Below, piece after piece: positions 25,962-35,435 of a stretch of DNA of 64,000 bases. This stretch comes from Antrihabitans stalactiti (GTDB lineage Bacteria; Actinomycetota; Actinomycetes; Mycobacteriales; Mycobacteriaceae), in NCBI RefSeq assembly GCF_012932915.1, contig NZ_VCQU01000004.1, positions 248,001 to 312,000 of the forward strand, read 5' to 3'. The position numbers and the translations under genes are program-made. Position 1 is the stretch's first letter. Each line of letters begins with the position of its first letter. Under the pieces are notes generated by a model. That model searched no databases, was not told where the DNA came from, and worked only from the letters and a program-made list of their open reading frames with translations.

Positions 25962-27605
25962 ATGGTGGCCCTAGAGGCTGGATCGACCTTTGCCGGGTAT
26001 CAGATCGAACGTCGCCTGGGCACAGGCGGCATGGGGGCGGTCTACCTGGCCAAACATCCCCGGCTTCCGCGGCGCGATGCGCTCAAGGTACTCGATGCCG
26101 GTCTGGGTGCGGACAAATCGTTTCGCATCCGGTTCGAGCGTGAAGCCGAGCTGACGGCTCGGCTCGATCACCCGAACATCGTGTCGATCCGCGACCGTGG
26201 CATCGAAGGCGATCAGCTCTGGATCTCGATGCAGTTCATCGACGGCACCGATGCTGCAGGCCTCATTCAGCAAGGACCTGCAGTGCTTCCGCCCGCGCGG
26301 GCGGTCAACATCGTCGCCGAGGCGGCGAAAGGGCTCGACTACGCGCATCGCCACGGGTTGCTGCACCGCGACGTCAAACCCGCGAACTTGCTGATCTCCA
26401 CCGATGACGAAGGCGACAAGGTCGTCGTGACGGACTTCGGCATTGCCCGCACGCTCGACGACAACACGGCACTCACTTCGACCGGCTCGTTTCTCGCCAC
26501 TATCGCCTATGCGGCACCCGAATTGATCGAAGGGCGCACGATCGACCACCGCATCGACGTCTACGCACTCGGTTGCACACTCTTCGAAATGCTCACCGGC
26601 TCCGTCCCTTTCGCGCGGCCGAATCCGGTGGCGATGATGCACGCGCACATCACCGCGCCGGCGCCGCACCCGTCGGAGAAGAACCGGGCCGTGCCACCGG
26701 CATTGGACCTGGTCATCGAGCGAGCGATGGCAAAGGATCCGGCCGATCGCTTTCAGACCTGCCGCGACTTCGCCAACGCAGCCCGCGCAGCGCTGACCGG
26801 TGTCGCGCCCCGACCGACTCCTCCCCCAACGGCGGTGCGGAACTTCACGCCGCCACCGACGCAGACCCGGCCACCGACTGCGTCTGGGCCGCACCCCGCG
26901 CCGTCTGGACCCCACCCTGCGCCGTCCGGTCCACATGCCGCCGCGTCAGGGGCCCATCCCGCACCATCCGGGCCGCATTCGCCGCCATCGGGACCGCAGC
27001 GTCCGCCGTCGGAACCCCACCGCGCACCATCGGGGCCGCAACCGCAGCCGCAAGCGACGTCCCAACCACAACAGGTGCCGCCGTCACAGCCGCGAATCTC
27101 GGCACCGCAGCAATTCGCACCAACCGGCGCGACGGCTGTCGGGACTCCGCCATCGCGGTCAGGGCCGAGCAAGAACGTGATCATCATGGCGCTGTCGACA
27201 CTGGCGGCGGTCATCCTCGTTGTCGTGGTCGCCGTCGCGCTCTCCGGCGGCGACAAGAAGAGCCCGACCCCCAGCAAGTCCGACGAGGAGCAGGTCGAGG
27301 ACGCGATCAGGACATTCGCAATCACTGTCCACGACAAGGGCTTCACCGCTGCTGCCAAGTTGGCGTGCGCCGACTCCCGTGCCAACATCGAAAAGCAGAT
27401 CGAAGAAGGCAAGCTCGAGGGCGATGCCGGTGTCTACATGATCGTCATCGAAGAAGTGAAAGACATCATCGTCGACCGCAACCGCGCGACTGCCGACGTG
27501 ACGTCACAGGTATCGAAGACCGGTGAAACCGCCGACAGCACAACCGATTCCGAGATCCTCGAACGCGAGGACGGCCAATGGAAGATCTGCGACCCGCCGA
27601 CCTGA
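25962..27605 (+). CDS. Transmembrane Ser/Thr protein kinase (PknB-type) with exported sensor domain
   Basis: A 547-residue kinase. The catalytic domain (about 12-280) is complete: glycine loop GTGGMG (20-25), Lys42, HRDVKPANLL with catalytic Asp137, DFG at 158-160 and an APE equivalent (YAAPELIEG). A Pro-rich linker contains eight heptads of the SGPHPAP type (308-363). One membrane helix spans about 405-428, then an exported domain (EDAIRTF, KLACADSR, ATADVTSQV, GQWKICD) matches those of both neighbours. GGAGGTGA precedes the ATG. No PASTA repeats, so it is not the orthologue of PknB itself. Confidence 0.92.
   Translation: MVALEAGSTFAGYQIERRLGTGGMGAVYLAKHPRLPRRDALKVLDAGLGADKSFRIRFEREAELTARLDHPNIVSIRDRGIEGDQLWISMQFIDGTDAAGLIQQGPAVLPPARAVNIVAEAAKGLDYAHRHGLLHRDVKPANLLISTDDEGDKVVVTDFGIARTLDDNTALTSTGSFLATIAYAAPELIEGRTIDHRIDVYALGCTLFEMLTGSVPFARPNPVAMMHAHITAPAPHPSEKNRAVPPALDLVIERAMAKDPADRFQTCRDFANAARAALTGVAPRPTPPPTAVRNFTPPPTQTRPPTASGPHPAPSGPHPAPSGPHAAASGAHPAPSGPHSPPSGPQRPPSEPHRAPSGPQPQPQATSQPQQVPPSQPRISAPQQFAPTGATAVGTPPSRSGPSKNVIIMALSTLAAVILVVVVAVALSGGDKKSPTPSKSDEEQVEDAIRTFAITVHDKGFTAAAKLACADSRANIEKQIEEGKLEGDAGVYMIVIEEVKDIIVDRNRATADVTSQVSKTGETADSTTDSEILEREDGQWKICDPPT
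26883..27050 (+). repeat. In-frame 21-bp tandem repeats coding the kinase linker
   Basis: Eight degenerate 21-base units encode heptads (SGPHPAP, SGPHPAP, SGPHAAA, SGAHPAP, SGPHSPP, SGPQRPP, SEPHRAP, SGPQPQP). They join the kinase domain to the membrane helix and may vary in number between strains. Confidence 0.85.
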
Positions 27606-27648
27606 CCCCGTCGGCGCCTGCACCACAATTCGAGCTTCAGGGGGAGTC

Positions 27649-28311
27649 GTGACCAATCCGCCTTACGGACCTAACTACGGTCCGCCGCCCAACTACGGCC
27701 CGCCGCAGTACAACCCAGGTCCCCAGTACAACCCAGGTCCCCAGTACAACCAGTGGGCGCCGAACAACCAGTGGGCGCCGATTGGTCCCCCGCCGCCGCG
27801 CCGCAACAAAACGGCGCTGATCATCGGACTGGTTGTTGCGTTGGTTCTCGTCGTGGGCGGCATACTGACCGCGATCCTGGTGACTACTGGGGGCGACAGT
27901 TCCAGCACAGCGACGTCCACCTCGACGTCGAACAAGGCCAAGACCGCCAGCAAGACGGCGACCAAAAGCGGTGCAGACGACGCAGCCGATGTCGAGGCCG
28001 CCATCCGGCAGTACGTCAAAACCTGGTCGAGCAGTGGTTACGGGGCTGCCCAGGAACTAGCCTGCGATTCGAAGCAAAAGGCGTGGAAGCGACTGAGCGA
28101 GTCGAAGCGAAGCGAACTCGAAGCAGAGCGCGATGGCACGCAGACCATAGACAGGATCCAGAACGTCGACGTCAGGGGCGACTCCGCGACGGCGGACGTC
28201 ACCGGCCACAGCGGCACCGGAAAGATGGGCACCAAGCCGATCGAATTCTCCACCGCCAAAGAGGACGGTCAGTGGAAGGTCTGCAAGGATCTGTTCGACA
28301 AATCGAGCTGA
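27649..28311 (+). CDS. Membrane-anchored exported protein, kinase-partner domain copy 3
   Basis: About 220 residues from a GTG at 27649 with GGGGGA just upstream. The cytoplasmic N-terminus is rich in Asn, Pro, Tyr and Gln with an exact repeat (YNPGPQ). One membrane helix (about 55-80) and a Ser/Thr/Lys linker lead to an exported domain with DVEAAIRQYV, ELACDSKQ, ATADVTGHS and GQWKVCKDL. The domain is homologous to those in the kinase and the first gene of the group. Function unknown; co-transcription with the kinase is likely (gap 43 bases). Confidence 0.8.
   Translation: MTNPPYGPNYGPPPNYGPPQYNPGPQYNPGPQYNQWAPNNQWAPIGPPPPRRNKTALIIGLVVALVLVVGGILTAILVTTGGDSSSTATSTSTSNKAKTASKTATKSGADDAADVEAAIRQYVKTWSSSGYGAAQELACDSKQKAWKRLSESKRSELEAERDGTQTIDRIQNVDVRGDSATADVTGHSGTGKMGTKPIEFSTAKEDGQWKVCKDLFDKSS
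27706..27752 (+). repeat. 18-bp perfect tandem repeat
   Basis: CAGTACAACCCAGGTCCC is repeated exactly at 27706-27723 and 27724-27741, with a partial third copy after that. It is in frame and encodes QYNPGP repeats. Confidence 0.9.
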
Positions 28312-28332
28312 CCCAAAAAACTTTGGGTCAGC
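28307..28332. terminator. Bidirectional terminator between the kinase-partner gene and sahH
   Basis: GCTGACCCAAA (28307-28317) pairs with TTTGGGTCAGC (28322-28332). The A/T-rich top of the stem lies between two converging genes, so it probably ends both transcripts. Confidence 0.75.
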
Positions 28333-28344
28333 CCGAGCCGCACG

Positions 28345-29802
<1,458 letters not shown>

Positions 29803-29867
29803 GGTTATGCACCTCTCCTGGTTCGGAAATTCCCCCCAGCAAGGTTAGCCTTGCGTCCCGAGTGGAG

Positions 29868-31019
29868 TTACTTCGCCTCTGCCAGAACGGGACTGTCGTG
29901 CACAACGCCGGTGTTCACGCGGGTGATGTCGCCGTCGTAATGCGCGAGGACGCGGGGGTCCATGATCGCGCGCCACAGTGGCGGAATCATCGCGTAGACG
30001 ACCATGGTCGCGTAGCCCGCCGGAAGTTGTGGGGCCTCATCGCTGGACCGCAGGGTCTGGTAGCGCCGGCCAGGGTTGGCGTGGTGGTCGCTGTGCCGTT
30101 GCAGATGGAACAGGAAGACGTTCGTGACCAGTCGATCGCTGTTCCAGGAGTGGCGCGGTGCGGTCCGTTCGTAGCGACCGTTGGGCAGCTTCTCCCGCAA
30201 CAATCCGTAGTGCTCGACGTAGTTGACGGTCTCGAGCATCGAGAATGCGATGACGGCCTGCAGCAACAGATACGGAACGATCGGCAACCCGAAGACGGCG
30301 ATCAGGGTGCCGAACAAGACCGCGCTCATCGACCACGCTTGTAGGACATCGTTGTGCACCGTGAAGGGTGACTTGCCTTTGCGCTTCAGACGCTCGGCTT
30401 CCAGACGCCAGGCTGACCGGAAGCCGCCGCTGATGCTGCGGGGCAGGAAGCGCCAGAGGCTCTCCCCATAACGCGAGGAAGCAGGGTCGGCAGGCGTGGC
30501 GACGCGGACGTGATGGCCACGGTTGTGCTCGACGAAGAAGTGACCGTAACCGGACTGAGCGAGCGCGACCTTGGCGAGCCAGCGTTCGTGCTTCTCGGCG
30601 CGGTGGCCCAGTTCATGGGCGGCGTTGATACCGATGCCCGAGACGATGCCGACGGTGACGGCGAGACCAATCTTGTTCAGGACCGACAGTTCGGTGCCTG
30701 CCCAAAGATAGCTGGAAACTAGCAGGCCGGCCAGCAAGATGGGCAGGAAGAGGTAGGTACACCACCGGTAGAAGCGGTCGTTGGAGAGTCGTTCGTACTC
30801 CGCGTCGGGGACATTCTCGCCGTCTTGACCGACGACAGCGTCGAGGATCGGGATCGCGACGAAAACCACGATCGGACCGATCCACCAGAAGATTTCCAAA
30901 CCGGTCCAGTACACCAGCTGCGATGGCAGCAACGCGCACGATGGGGCGAGCAGTCCGAGAATCCACAACGAGCGTTTCGGATCACGCCATGCGAGTGCAT
31001 GGCTGGCATCTCTTCGCAC
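29868..31019 (-). CDS. alkB: Alkane 1-monooxygenase, second copy
   Basis: A 383-residue integral-membrane di-iron hydroxylase that oxidises n-alkanes to 1-alkanols with rubredoxin as electron donor. Histidine boxes: HELGHR, EHNRGHH, LQRHSDHH, plus NYVEHYG. It is a paralogue of the alkB at 32139-33374 and lies downstream of the TetR gene alkX, but with its own promoter-like region and an inverted repeat at 31029-31053. It has no rubredoxin gene of its own and probably shares rubA/rubB. Confidence 0.93.
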   Translation of the reverse strand: MRRDASHALAWRDPKRSLWILGLLAPSCALLPSQLVYWTGLEIFWWIGPIVVFVAIPILDAVVGQDGENVPDAEYERLSNDRFYRWCTYLFLPILLAGLLVSSYLWAGTELSVLNKIGLAVTVGIVSGIGINAAHELGHRAEKHERWLAKVALAQSGYGHFFVEHNRGHHVRVATPADPASSRYGESLWRFLPRSISGGFRSAWRLEAERLKRKGKSPFTVHNDVLQAWSMSAVLFGTLIAVFGLPIVPYLLLQAVIAFSMLETVNYVEHYGLLREKLPNGRYERTAPRHSWNSDRLVTNVFLFHLQRHSDHHANPGRRYQTLRSSDEAPQLPAGYATMVVYAMIPPLWRAIMDPRVLAHYDGDITRVNTGVVHDSPVLAEAK

Positions 31020-31028
31020 GACTCCTCC

Positions 31029-31053
31029 TGAAACATACCCTCGGTCTGTTTCA
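31029..31053. promoter_or_regulatory. Inverted repeat upstream of the second alkB
   Basis: TGAAACA (31029-31035) and TGTTTCA (31047-31053) form a perfect 7-base inverted repeat with an 11-base spacer, ten bases upstream of the alkB start. It is a candidate operator for a regulator of this copy. It does not resemble the TTTGTA/TACAAA half-sites ahead of the first alkB. Confidence 0.5.
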
Positions 31054-31111
31054 GTGAATATATCGAGCGTTGAGCAGGGCGTTAACCGCTCTCACGAAAA
31101 AGGGATGGACG

Positions 31112-31732
31112 TCACGCAAGCGAACGTCTGGCTATCAAAGCGTCGACGAAGGGGCTGAATACAGTCGACAGTTCGGCCGCGACGTCCCGAAACGACGACG
31201 GCGGCATGGCGATATAGCTCATCGCAATCCGAACAAGAGCCTCGGAAAAAGTGTTCGCTTCGGCTTCGGTGGCGCGCACCCAGCTCTTCTGAAATGACTC
31301 GCTGAGCCGTTGCCGCGCCTTGTCGATGATCGGTGCCGCGTCGAGGGTGATCAACCGCAGCAGGTCCGGCTTCACCTCACCCGTCCGCAACGAAACGATC
31401 AAGGGGTCCGACGCGCTGTCCAAAAAGAACGCACGTAAACCCTCGATCAACGCAGATCGAACGTCGTCGACATTTCGCCACATGGCGGCATCGACATGGT
31501 CGACGAAGTCCTCGGCCAACCGCAACGCGTACGCCTGACCGAGGCCGAGTCGCGAACCGAACTCGTTGTACAAGGTCTGCCTGCTGACGCCTGCGCGAGC
31601 AGATACGTCGGACAACGTCACCTTCGACCAGTCACGCTCCAGCAGCAGATCGCGCATGGCGTCGAGGACCGAGTTCCGCAGTAACGCCCGAGAAGCCTCG
31701 GGATACGGAACTGTCGTCTCGTTTCGCACCAT
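31112..31732 (-). CDS. alkX: TetR-family regulator of alkane oxidation
   Basis: About 206 residues. The N-terminal helix-turn-helix (VTLSDVSARAGVSRQTLYNE) is typical of TetR proteins, followed by a helical ligand domain. The ATG at 31732 is chosen because it follows the rubB stop by about 40 bases. Orthologues downstream of alkB-rubA-rubB (Rv3249c; AlkX of Dietzia) repress the operon and are released by fatty acids. It should act at the half-sites upstream of the first alkB. Confidence 0.88.
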   Translation of the reverse strand: MVRNETTVPYPEASRALLRNSVLDAMRDLLLERDWSKVTLSDVSARAGVSRQTLYNEFGSRLGLGQAYALRLAEDFVDHVDAAMWRNVDDVRSALIEGLRAFFLDSASDPLIVSLRTGEVKPDLLRLITLDAAPIIDKARQRLSESFQKSWVRATEAEANTFSEALVRIAMSYIAMPPSSFRDVAAELSTVFSPFVDALIARRSLA

Positions 31733-31775
31733 GCCCGCGACATTGTCACGGGCATATTTAGTAGTCAATTCGACG

Positions 31776-31958
31776 TCACGATCGCTCGATCTCGACCATG
31801 AAGAAGTCCGACTTCGCGGCGCCACAGTCCGGGCAACTCCAGTCTTCCGGGATGTCTTCCCAGCGTGTGCCTGGCTCGATTCCGTCCTCCGGCCATCCGA
31901 TGGCTTCGTCGTACTCGAACCCACACTGAATACATTGGAAAAGCCTGTAGTCGTTCAT
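31776..31958 (-). CDS. rubB: Rubredoxin RubB
   Basis: A 60-residue rubredoxin with two CxxC iron ligand pairs ([13 protein letters not shown] and [13 protein letters not shown]). It is an AlkG2-type electron donor for the alkane hydroxylase. GAGGAG lies before the ATG. The gene begins ten bases after the rubA stop. Confidence 0.94.
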   Translation of the reverse strand: MNDYRLFQCIQCGFEYDEAIGWPEDGIEPGTRWEDIPEDWSCPDCGAAKSDFFMVEIERS

Positions 31959-31968
31959 CGTCTACTCC

Positions 31969-32142
31969 TCACACACTCGCGTTGGTCGCCTCGAAGTCGA
32001 CTTTCTCACGAACGCCGCAGTCGGGACAGCACCAGTCGTCCGGAATGGCATCCCACTGCGTTCCAGCTGGGAATCCTTCGCGGGGCGCGCCTTTCGCCTC
32101 GTCATACACGTACTGGCACACGGGACAGATGTACGCACTCAC
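31969..32142 (-). CDS. rubA: Rubredoxin RubA
   Basis: A 57-residue rubredoxin read directly from the sequence: ICPVCQYVYDEAKG and WCCPDCGVREKVDF give the two CxxC pairs, and the C-terminus is EATNASV. The GTG start overlaps the alkB stop by four bases (GTGA). It is too short for many gene-calling cut-offs. Together with RubB it carries electrons to AlkB. Confidence 0.93.
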   Translation of the reverse strand: MSAYICPVCQYVYDEAKGAPREGFPAGTQWDAIPDDWCCPDCGVREKVDFEATNASV

Positions 32143-33374
32143 TGCGCATCCTCCGTCACCCCGTATTTGGCCAGAATCTTCGCGCGCTTGCTCGGCTGAA
32201 TGTTTGCCTTGGTGATGTCGCCGTTGTAGTGCGCCAACACCTTCGGATCCATCACCTTGCGCCAGATCGGCGGGAAGTAGGCGAGCAGGATCATGCTGGC
32301 GTACCCACTCGGGAGGTTCGGCGCGCCGTCCCAGCTACGCAGCGTCTGGTAGCGGCGAGTCGGATACGCGTGGTGATCACTGTGCCGCTGCAAGTGGTAA
32401 AGCAGGATGTTCGTGACGATATGGTCGCTGTTCCAGCTGTGCTCCGGAGCCGGCCGTTCGTAGCGTCCGCTTGCCGTCTTCTGCCGCATCAGTCCGTAGT
32501 GCTCCAGATAGTTCACGGCTTCCAGCAGGCTGAACCCGATGATCGCCTGCAGCACCAGGAACGGCAGCAGCTTGATCCCGAAAATCCCGACGAGAACTGC
32601 CCAGAGTGCGGCCGACATCAGCCACGCGGTCAGAACCTCGTTCTGCAAAGACCAGGCGGACTTGCCCAGACGCTGCAAACGCGTCTTCTCGACCGACCAC
32701 GACGACTTGAAGCTCCCCGAGACCGTTCGCGGCCAGAAACCCCAGAACGTCTCGCCGAAGCGCGAGCTAGCCGGATCCTCCGGCGTCGCGACGCGTACGT
32801 GGTGGCCGCGATTGTGCTCGATGTAGAAGTGGCCGTAGAACGTCTGCGCCAGCGTGATGCGCGAGAGCCAACGCTCCAGGTCTTCCTTCTTGTGCCCCAA
32901 TTCGTGGGCGGTGTTGATACCGATACCGCCGAGGCAACCGACGCTGATCGCCAGACCGATCTGATCCCAGCCGCGGAGGCTGCCGTCGATACCGAGCCAG
33001 CTCAGGTTGTCGGCTGTGATCAAGTAGCACGCGAGCAGGAGGGTTCCGTACTGCAACGGGATGAACGCGTACGTGAGGTAGCGGTAGTACTTGTCGTTTT
33101 CCAAGTACTCCATCGCTTCTTCCGGCGGATTCTCACCGTCCGGACCGAAGAACAGATCGAACGTCGGAATCAGCACGTAGATGAGGATCGGACCGACCCA
33201 CCACAACACGTGTGAAACGGGATCCCACCCGATGTAGTTGAGGCCGTAGACCACGGGTAAGGCGATGAACACCGCGGTGACGGGGAAGAGTCCCCACAAC
33301 CACATATAACGCTTCCTGTCCCGCCATGTGACAGCGGGCGCCTCCGATTGTCCGGGATCGGCGTTGACAGACAT
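32139..33374 (-). CDS. alkB: Alkane 1-monooxygenase, operon copy
   Basis: A 411-residue membrane di-iron hydroxylase with histidine boxes HELGHK, EHNRGHH and LQRHSDHH plus NYLEHYG, and about six hydrophobic segments. The ATG at 33374 is chosen for GGAG seven bases upstream; ATG 33386 is possible. It heads the alkB-rubA-rubB-alkX operon, the standard actinobacterial arrangement (Rv3252c-Rv3249c). The promoter region carries three TTTGTA/TACAAA half-sites. Confidence 0.95.
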   Translation of the reverse strand: MSVNADPGQSEAPAVTWRDRKRYMWLWGLFPVTAVFIALPVVYGLNYIGWDPVSHVLWWVGPILIYVLIPTFDLFFGPDGENPPEEAMEYLENDKYYRYLTYAFIPLQYGTLLLACYLITADNLSWLGIDGSLRGWDQIGLAISVGCLGGIGINTAHELGHKKEDLERWLSRITLAQTFYGHFYIEHNRGHHVRVATPEDPASSRFGETFWGFWPRTVSGSFKSSWSVEKTRLQRLGKSAWSLQNEVLTAWLMSAALWAVLVGIFGIKLLPFLVLQAIIGFSLLEAVNYLEHYGLMRQKTASGRYERPAPEHSWNSDHIVTNILLYHLQRHSDHHAYPTRRYQTLRSWDGAPNLPSGYASMILLAYFPPIWRKVMDPKVLAHYNGDITKANIQPSKRAKILAKYGVTEDAQ

Positions 33375-33448
33375 CGATGTCTCCATTCGCAGGCTGTGTT
33401 CCTCGAGATGTGAGGTGGAACACCACTGAAATGGACAGTACTCAGATC

Positions 33449-33483
33449 TTTGTACCCTGTCTATACAAACGCGCCAATTTGTA
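33449..33483. promoter_or_regulatory. Three operator half-sites upstream of the alkB operon
   Basis: TTTGTA (33449-33454), nine bases, TACAAA (33464-33469), eight bases, TTTGTA (33478-33483). The three half-sites form two overlapping inverted repeats that share the middle one. They lie 75-110 bases upstream of alkB and are candidate AlkX sites. Confidence 0.6.
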
Positions 33484-33492
33484 AACCTCCAG

Positions 33493-34962
33493 TTACTGCC
33501 CAGCACGTTCCCGCAGGCCAATGACAGCGTGACGCCTGCCGTACGCGAAGTAGACCAATACGCCCACCGCCATCCACACGATGAATCGCAACCAGGTCTG
33601 CACCGAAAGATTCAGCATCAACCACAGGCACGCGAGAACCGCGAGAACAGGAACCAACGGCACCAACGGAACCCGGAAACCGCGCGGCAGTTCCGGCCGT
33701 GTTCGACGCAGAATCAGCACGCCTACCGACACGAGCACGAAAGCGAACAACGTGCCGATATTGACCATCTCCTCGAGCGCTCCGATGGGCGTGAAGCCCG
33801 CCAAAGCGATGCAGATGACGCCGACGATCAGCGTGATCCGGACCGGTGTGCCGTGCTTACCCGTGTGCGCTAGCTGACGCGGAAGCAGGCCGTCGCGCGA
33901 GAGCGCGAACATGATGCGAGTCTGCCCAAGGAAGAGCACCATCACGACCGTGGTCAATCCGGCGAGCGCACCGAAGGAGATCACATTCTTCGCCCATTCG
34001 GCACCGTTGAGGTCGAAGGCAGTCGCAAGTGTGGCCTTGTCCCCCGCGAGGTCGGTGTACGGCACCATCCCGGTCAGCACCAACGTCACCGCAATGTAGA
34101 GGACGGTGACGATAGCCAGTGAGCCGAGAATGCCACGCGGCAGTGCGCGCTGTGGGTCCTTGGTCTCCTCGGCAGTGGTGGCGACGACGTCGAAACCGAT
34201 GAACGCGAAGAAGACCAGGCTTGCGGCAGCGAGCAGTCCGTACCAGCCGAAGGTGCTGTTGCCTGCACCGGTGAAGTACGAGAACAACGACTGATGAATG
34301 CCCTCGCCCGCATCGCGTGGCTGCGACGGCGGCAGGTACGGCGTGTAGTTCGACGTCTTGATGTAGGTAGCTCCGACGACCACGACGAGCAGCACCACTG
34401 CGATCTTGATCGCGACGGCCACCGCCGACACTCGCGACGACAACTTGGTTCCGGTGGCGATGACGAACGTGACCACCGCCAGGATGACGACAGCACCCCA
34501 ATCGAATTCGACGGACCCGATCTGCACGGTCGGTGTGAACGAGCCCAACACCTCCCCCAGATACAGCGACCAACCCTTGGCGACAACCGATGCGCCGAGG
34601 GCGAATTCGAGAATGAGGTCCCAGCCGATGATCCACGCGACGAGCTCACCGAACGTCGCGTAGGAGAACGTATAGGCGCTACCCGCAACCGGGACGGTCG
34701 ACGCGAACTCGGCGTAGCACAGCGCCGCCAACGCGCAGGCGATTGCTGCGAGCACGAACGCGAGCGACACCGAAGGTCCGGCGATATTTCCCGCGGTGCG
34801 CGCAGTCAGAGTGAAAATTCCTGCGCCGACGACGACAGCAACGCCGAAAACAGTGAGGTCCCACGCATTGAGGTCCTTGCGGAGTCTGGAATCCGGCTCG
34901 TCGGTATCGGAGATCGATTGCTCGACCGATTTCGTTCGAAACAGCGGATTTCGAGCCACCAC
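33493..34962 (-). CDS. APC-family amino-acid permease
   Basis: A 489-residue cationic-amino-acid-type permease of the APC superfamily with about twelve membrane helices. The first helix has the GVAVVVGAGIFTLT motif that lines the substrate site, and IGFDVVATTAEETKDPQRALP is the characteristic CAT-family loop. Substrate cannot be deduced. The same gene type lies here in M. tuberculosis (Rv3253c). Confidence 0.9.
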   Translation of the reverse strand: MVARNPLFRTKSVEQSISDTDEPDSRLRKDLNAWDLTVFGVAVVVGAGIFTLTARTAGNIAGPSVSLAFVLAAIACALAALCYAEFASTVPVAGSAYTFSYATFGELVAWIIGWDLILEFALGASVVAKGWSLYLGEVLGSFTPTVQIGSVEFDWGAVVILAVVTFVIATGTKLSSRVSAVAVAIKIAVVLLVVVVGATYIKTSNYTPYLPPSQPRDAGEGIHQSLFSYFTGAGNSTFGWYGLLAAASLVFFAFIGFDVVATTAEETKDPQRALPRGILGSLAIVTVLYIAVTLVLTGMVPYTDLAGDKATLATAFDLNGAEWAKNVISFGALAGLTTVVMVLFLGQTRIMFALSRDGLLPRQLAHTGKHGTPVRITLIVGVICIALAGFTPIGALEEMVNIGTLFAFVLVSVGVLILRRTRPELPRGFRVPLVPLVPVLAVLACLWLMLNLSVQTWLRFIVWMAVGVLVYFAYGRRHAVIGLRERAGQ

Positions 34963-35062
34963 AGCCTCCTTGCTCGGGGATCATTCGAGCGTAGTGTTCC
35001 CACGCCCGGAATTGTTCACACAACAGACAATTCGGGTATGCGTCGTTAGTCGAGAGGACGAA

Positions 35063-35434
35063 ATGCAGATCATTCATCAGGTCGTCGTGTTCGATGCCGC
35101 GGACCTCACGGCCGAGAGCGCCTTCTGGGCCGAGGTCCTGGGCGGCAGCGTGGAGGTCGACGACGACTGGCACATGGTGCTTGTCGACGGCGAGCCGCGC
35201 ATCGGGGTCCAGCTCGCGCCGAATCACGTTCGTCCCGAATGGCCGGACGGCGTACAGCAGCAACAGATCCACCTCGATCTGTACGTTGCGGATTTCCCCG
35301 CCGCACACGAACGCGTCATGGCGCTGGGCGCCCAGGTGCTCCAGCCCGTCAAAGACGGCGAGTCGAACGATTTCCAGGTCTATGCAGACCCCGCGGGGCA
35401 TCCGTTCTGCTTGTGCTGGTTCAACAAGAGCTAG
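35063..35434 (+). CDS. VOC-family (glyoxalase-fold) protein
   Basis: A 123-residue single-domain VOC protein: FWAEVLGGSVEVDDDWHMV, then IHLDLYVADFPAAHE and VYADPAGHPFCLCWF. Possible metal ligands are His, Glu and Asp of the two beta-alpha-beta units. Members range from dioxygenases to resistance proteins, so no substrate is assigned. The ATG at 35063 follows a GAGAGGACG ribosome-binding site. Divergent from the permease, convergent with the CDF transporter (one base apart). Confidence 0.82.
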   Translation: MQIIHQVVVFDAADLTAESAFWAEVLGGSVEVDDDWHMVLVDGEPRIGVQLAPNHVRPEWPDGVQQQQIHLDLYVADFPAAHERVMALGAQVLQPVKDGESNDFQVYADPAGHPFCLCWFNKS

Positions 35435-35435
35435 C

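Noticed and set aside
28313-28344. SAH riboswitch near sahH
   Set aside because: This position is 3' of sahH. The 5' region (29803-29867) is too short and shows no pseudoknot-type conserved core.
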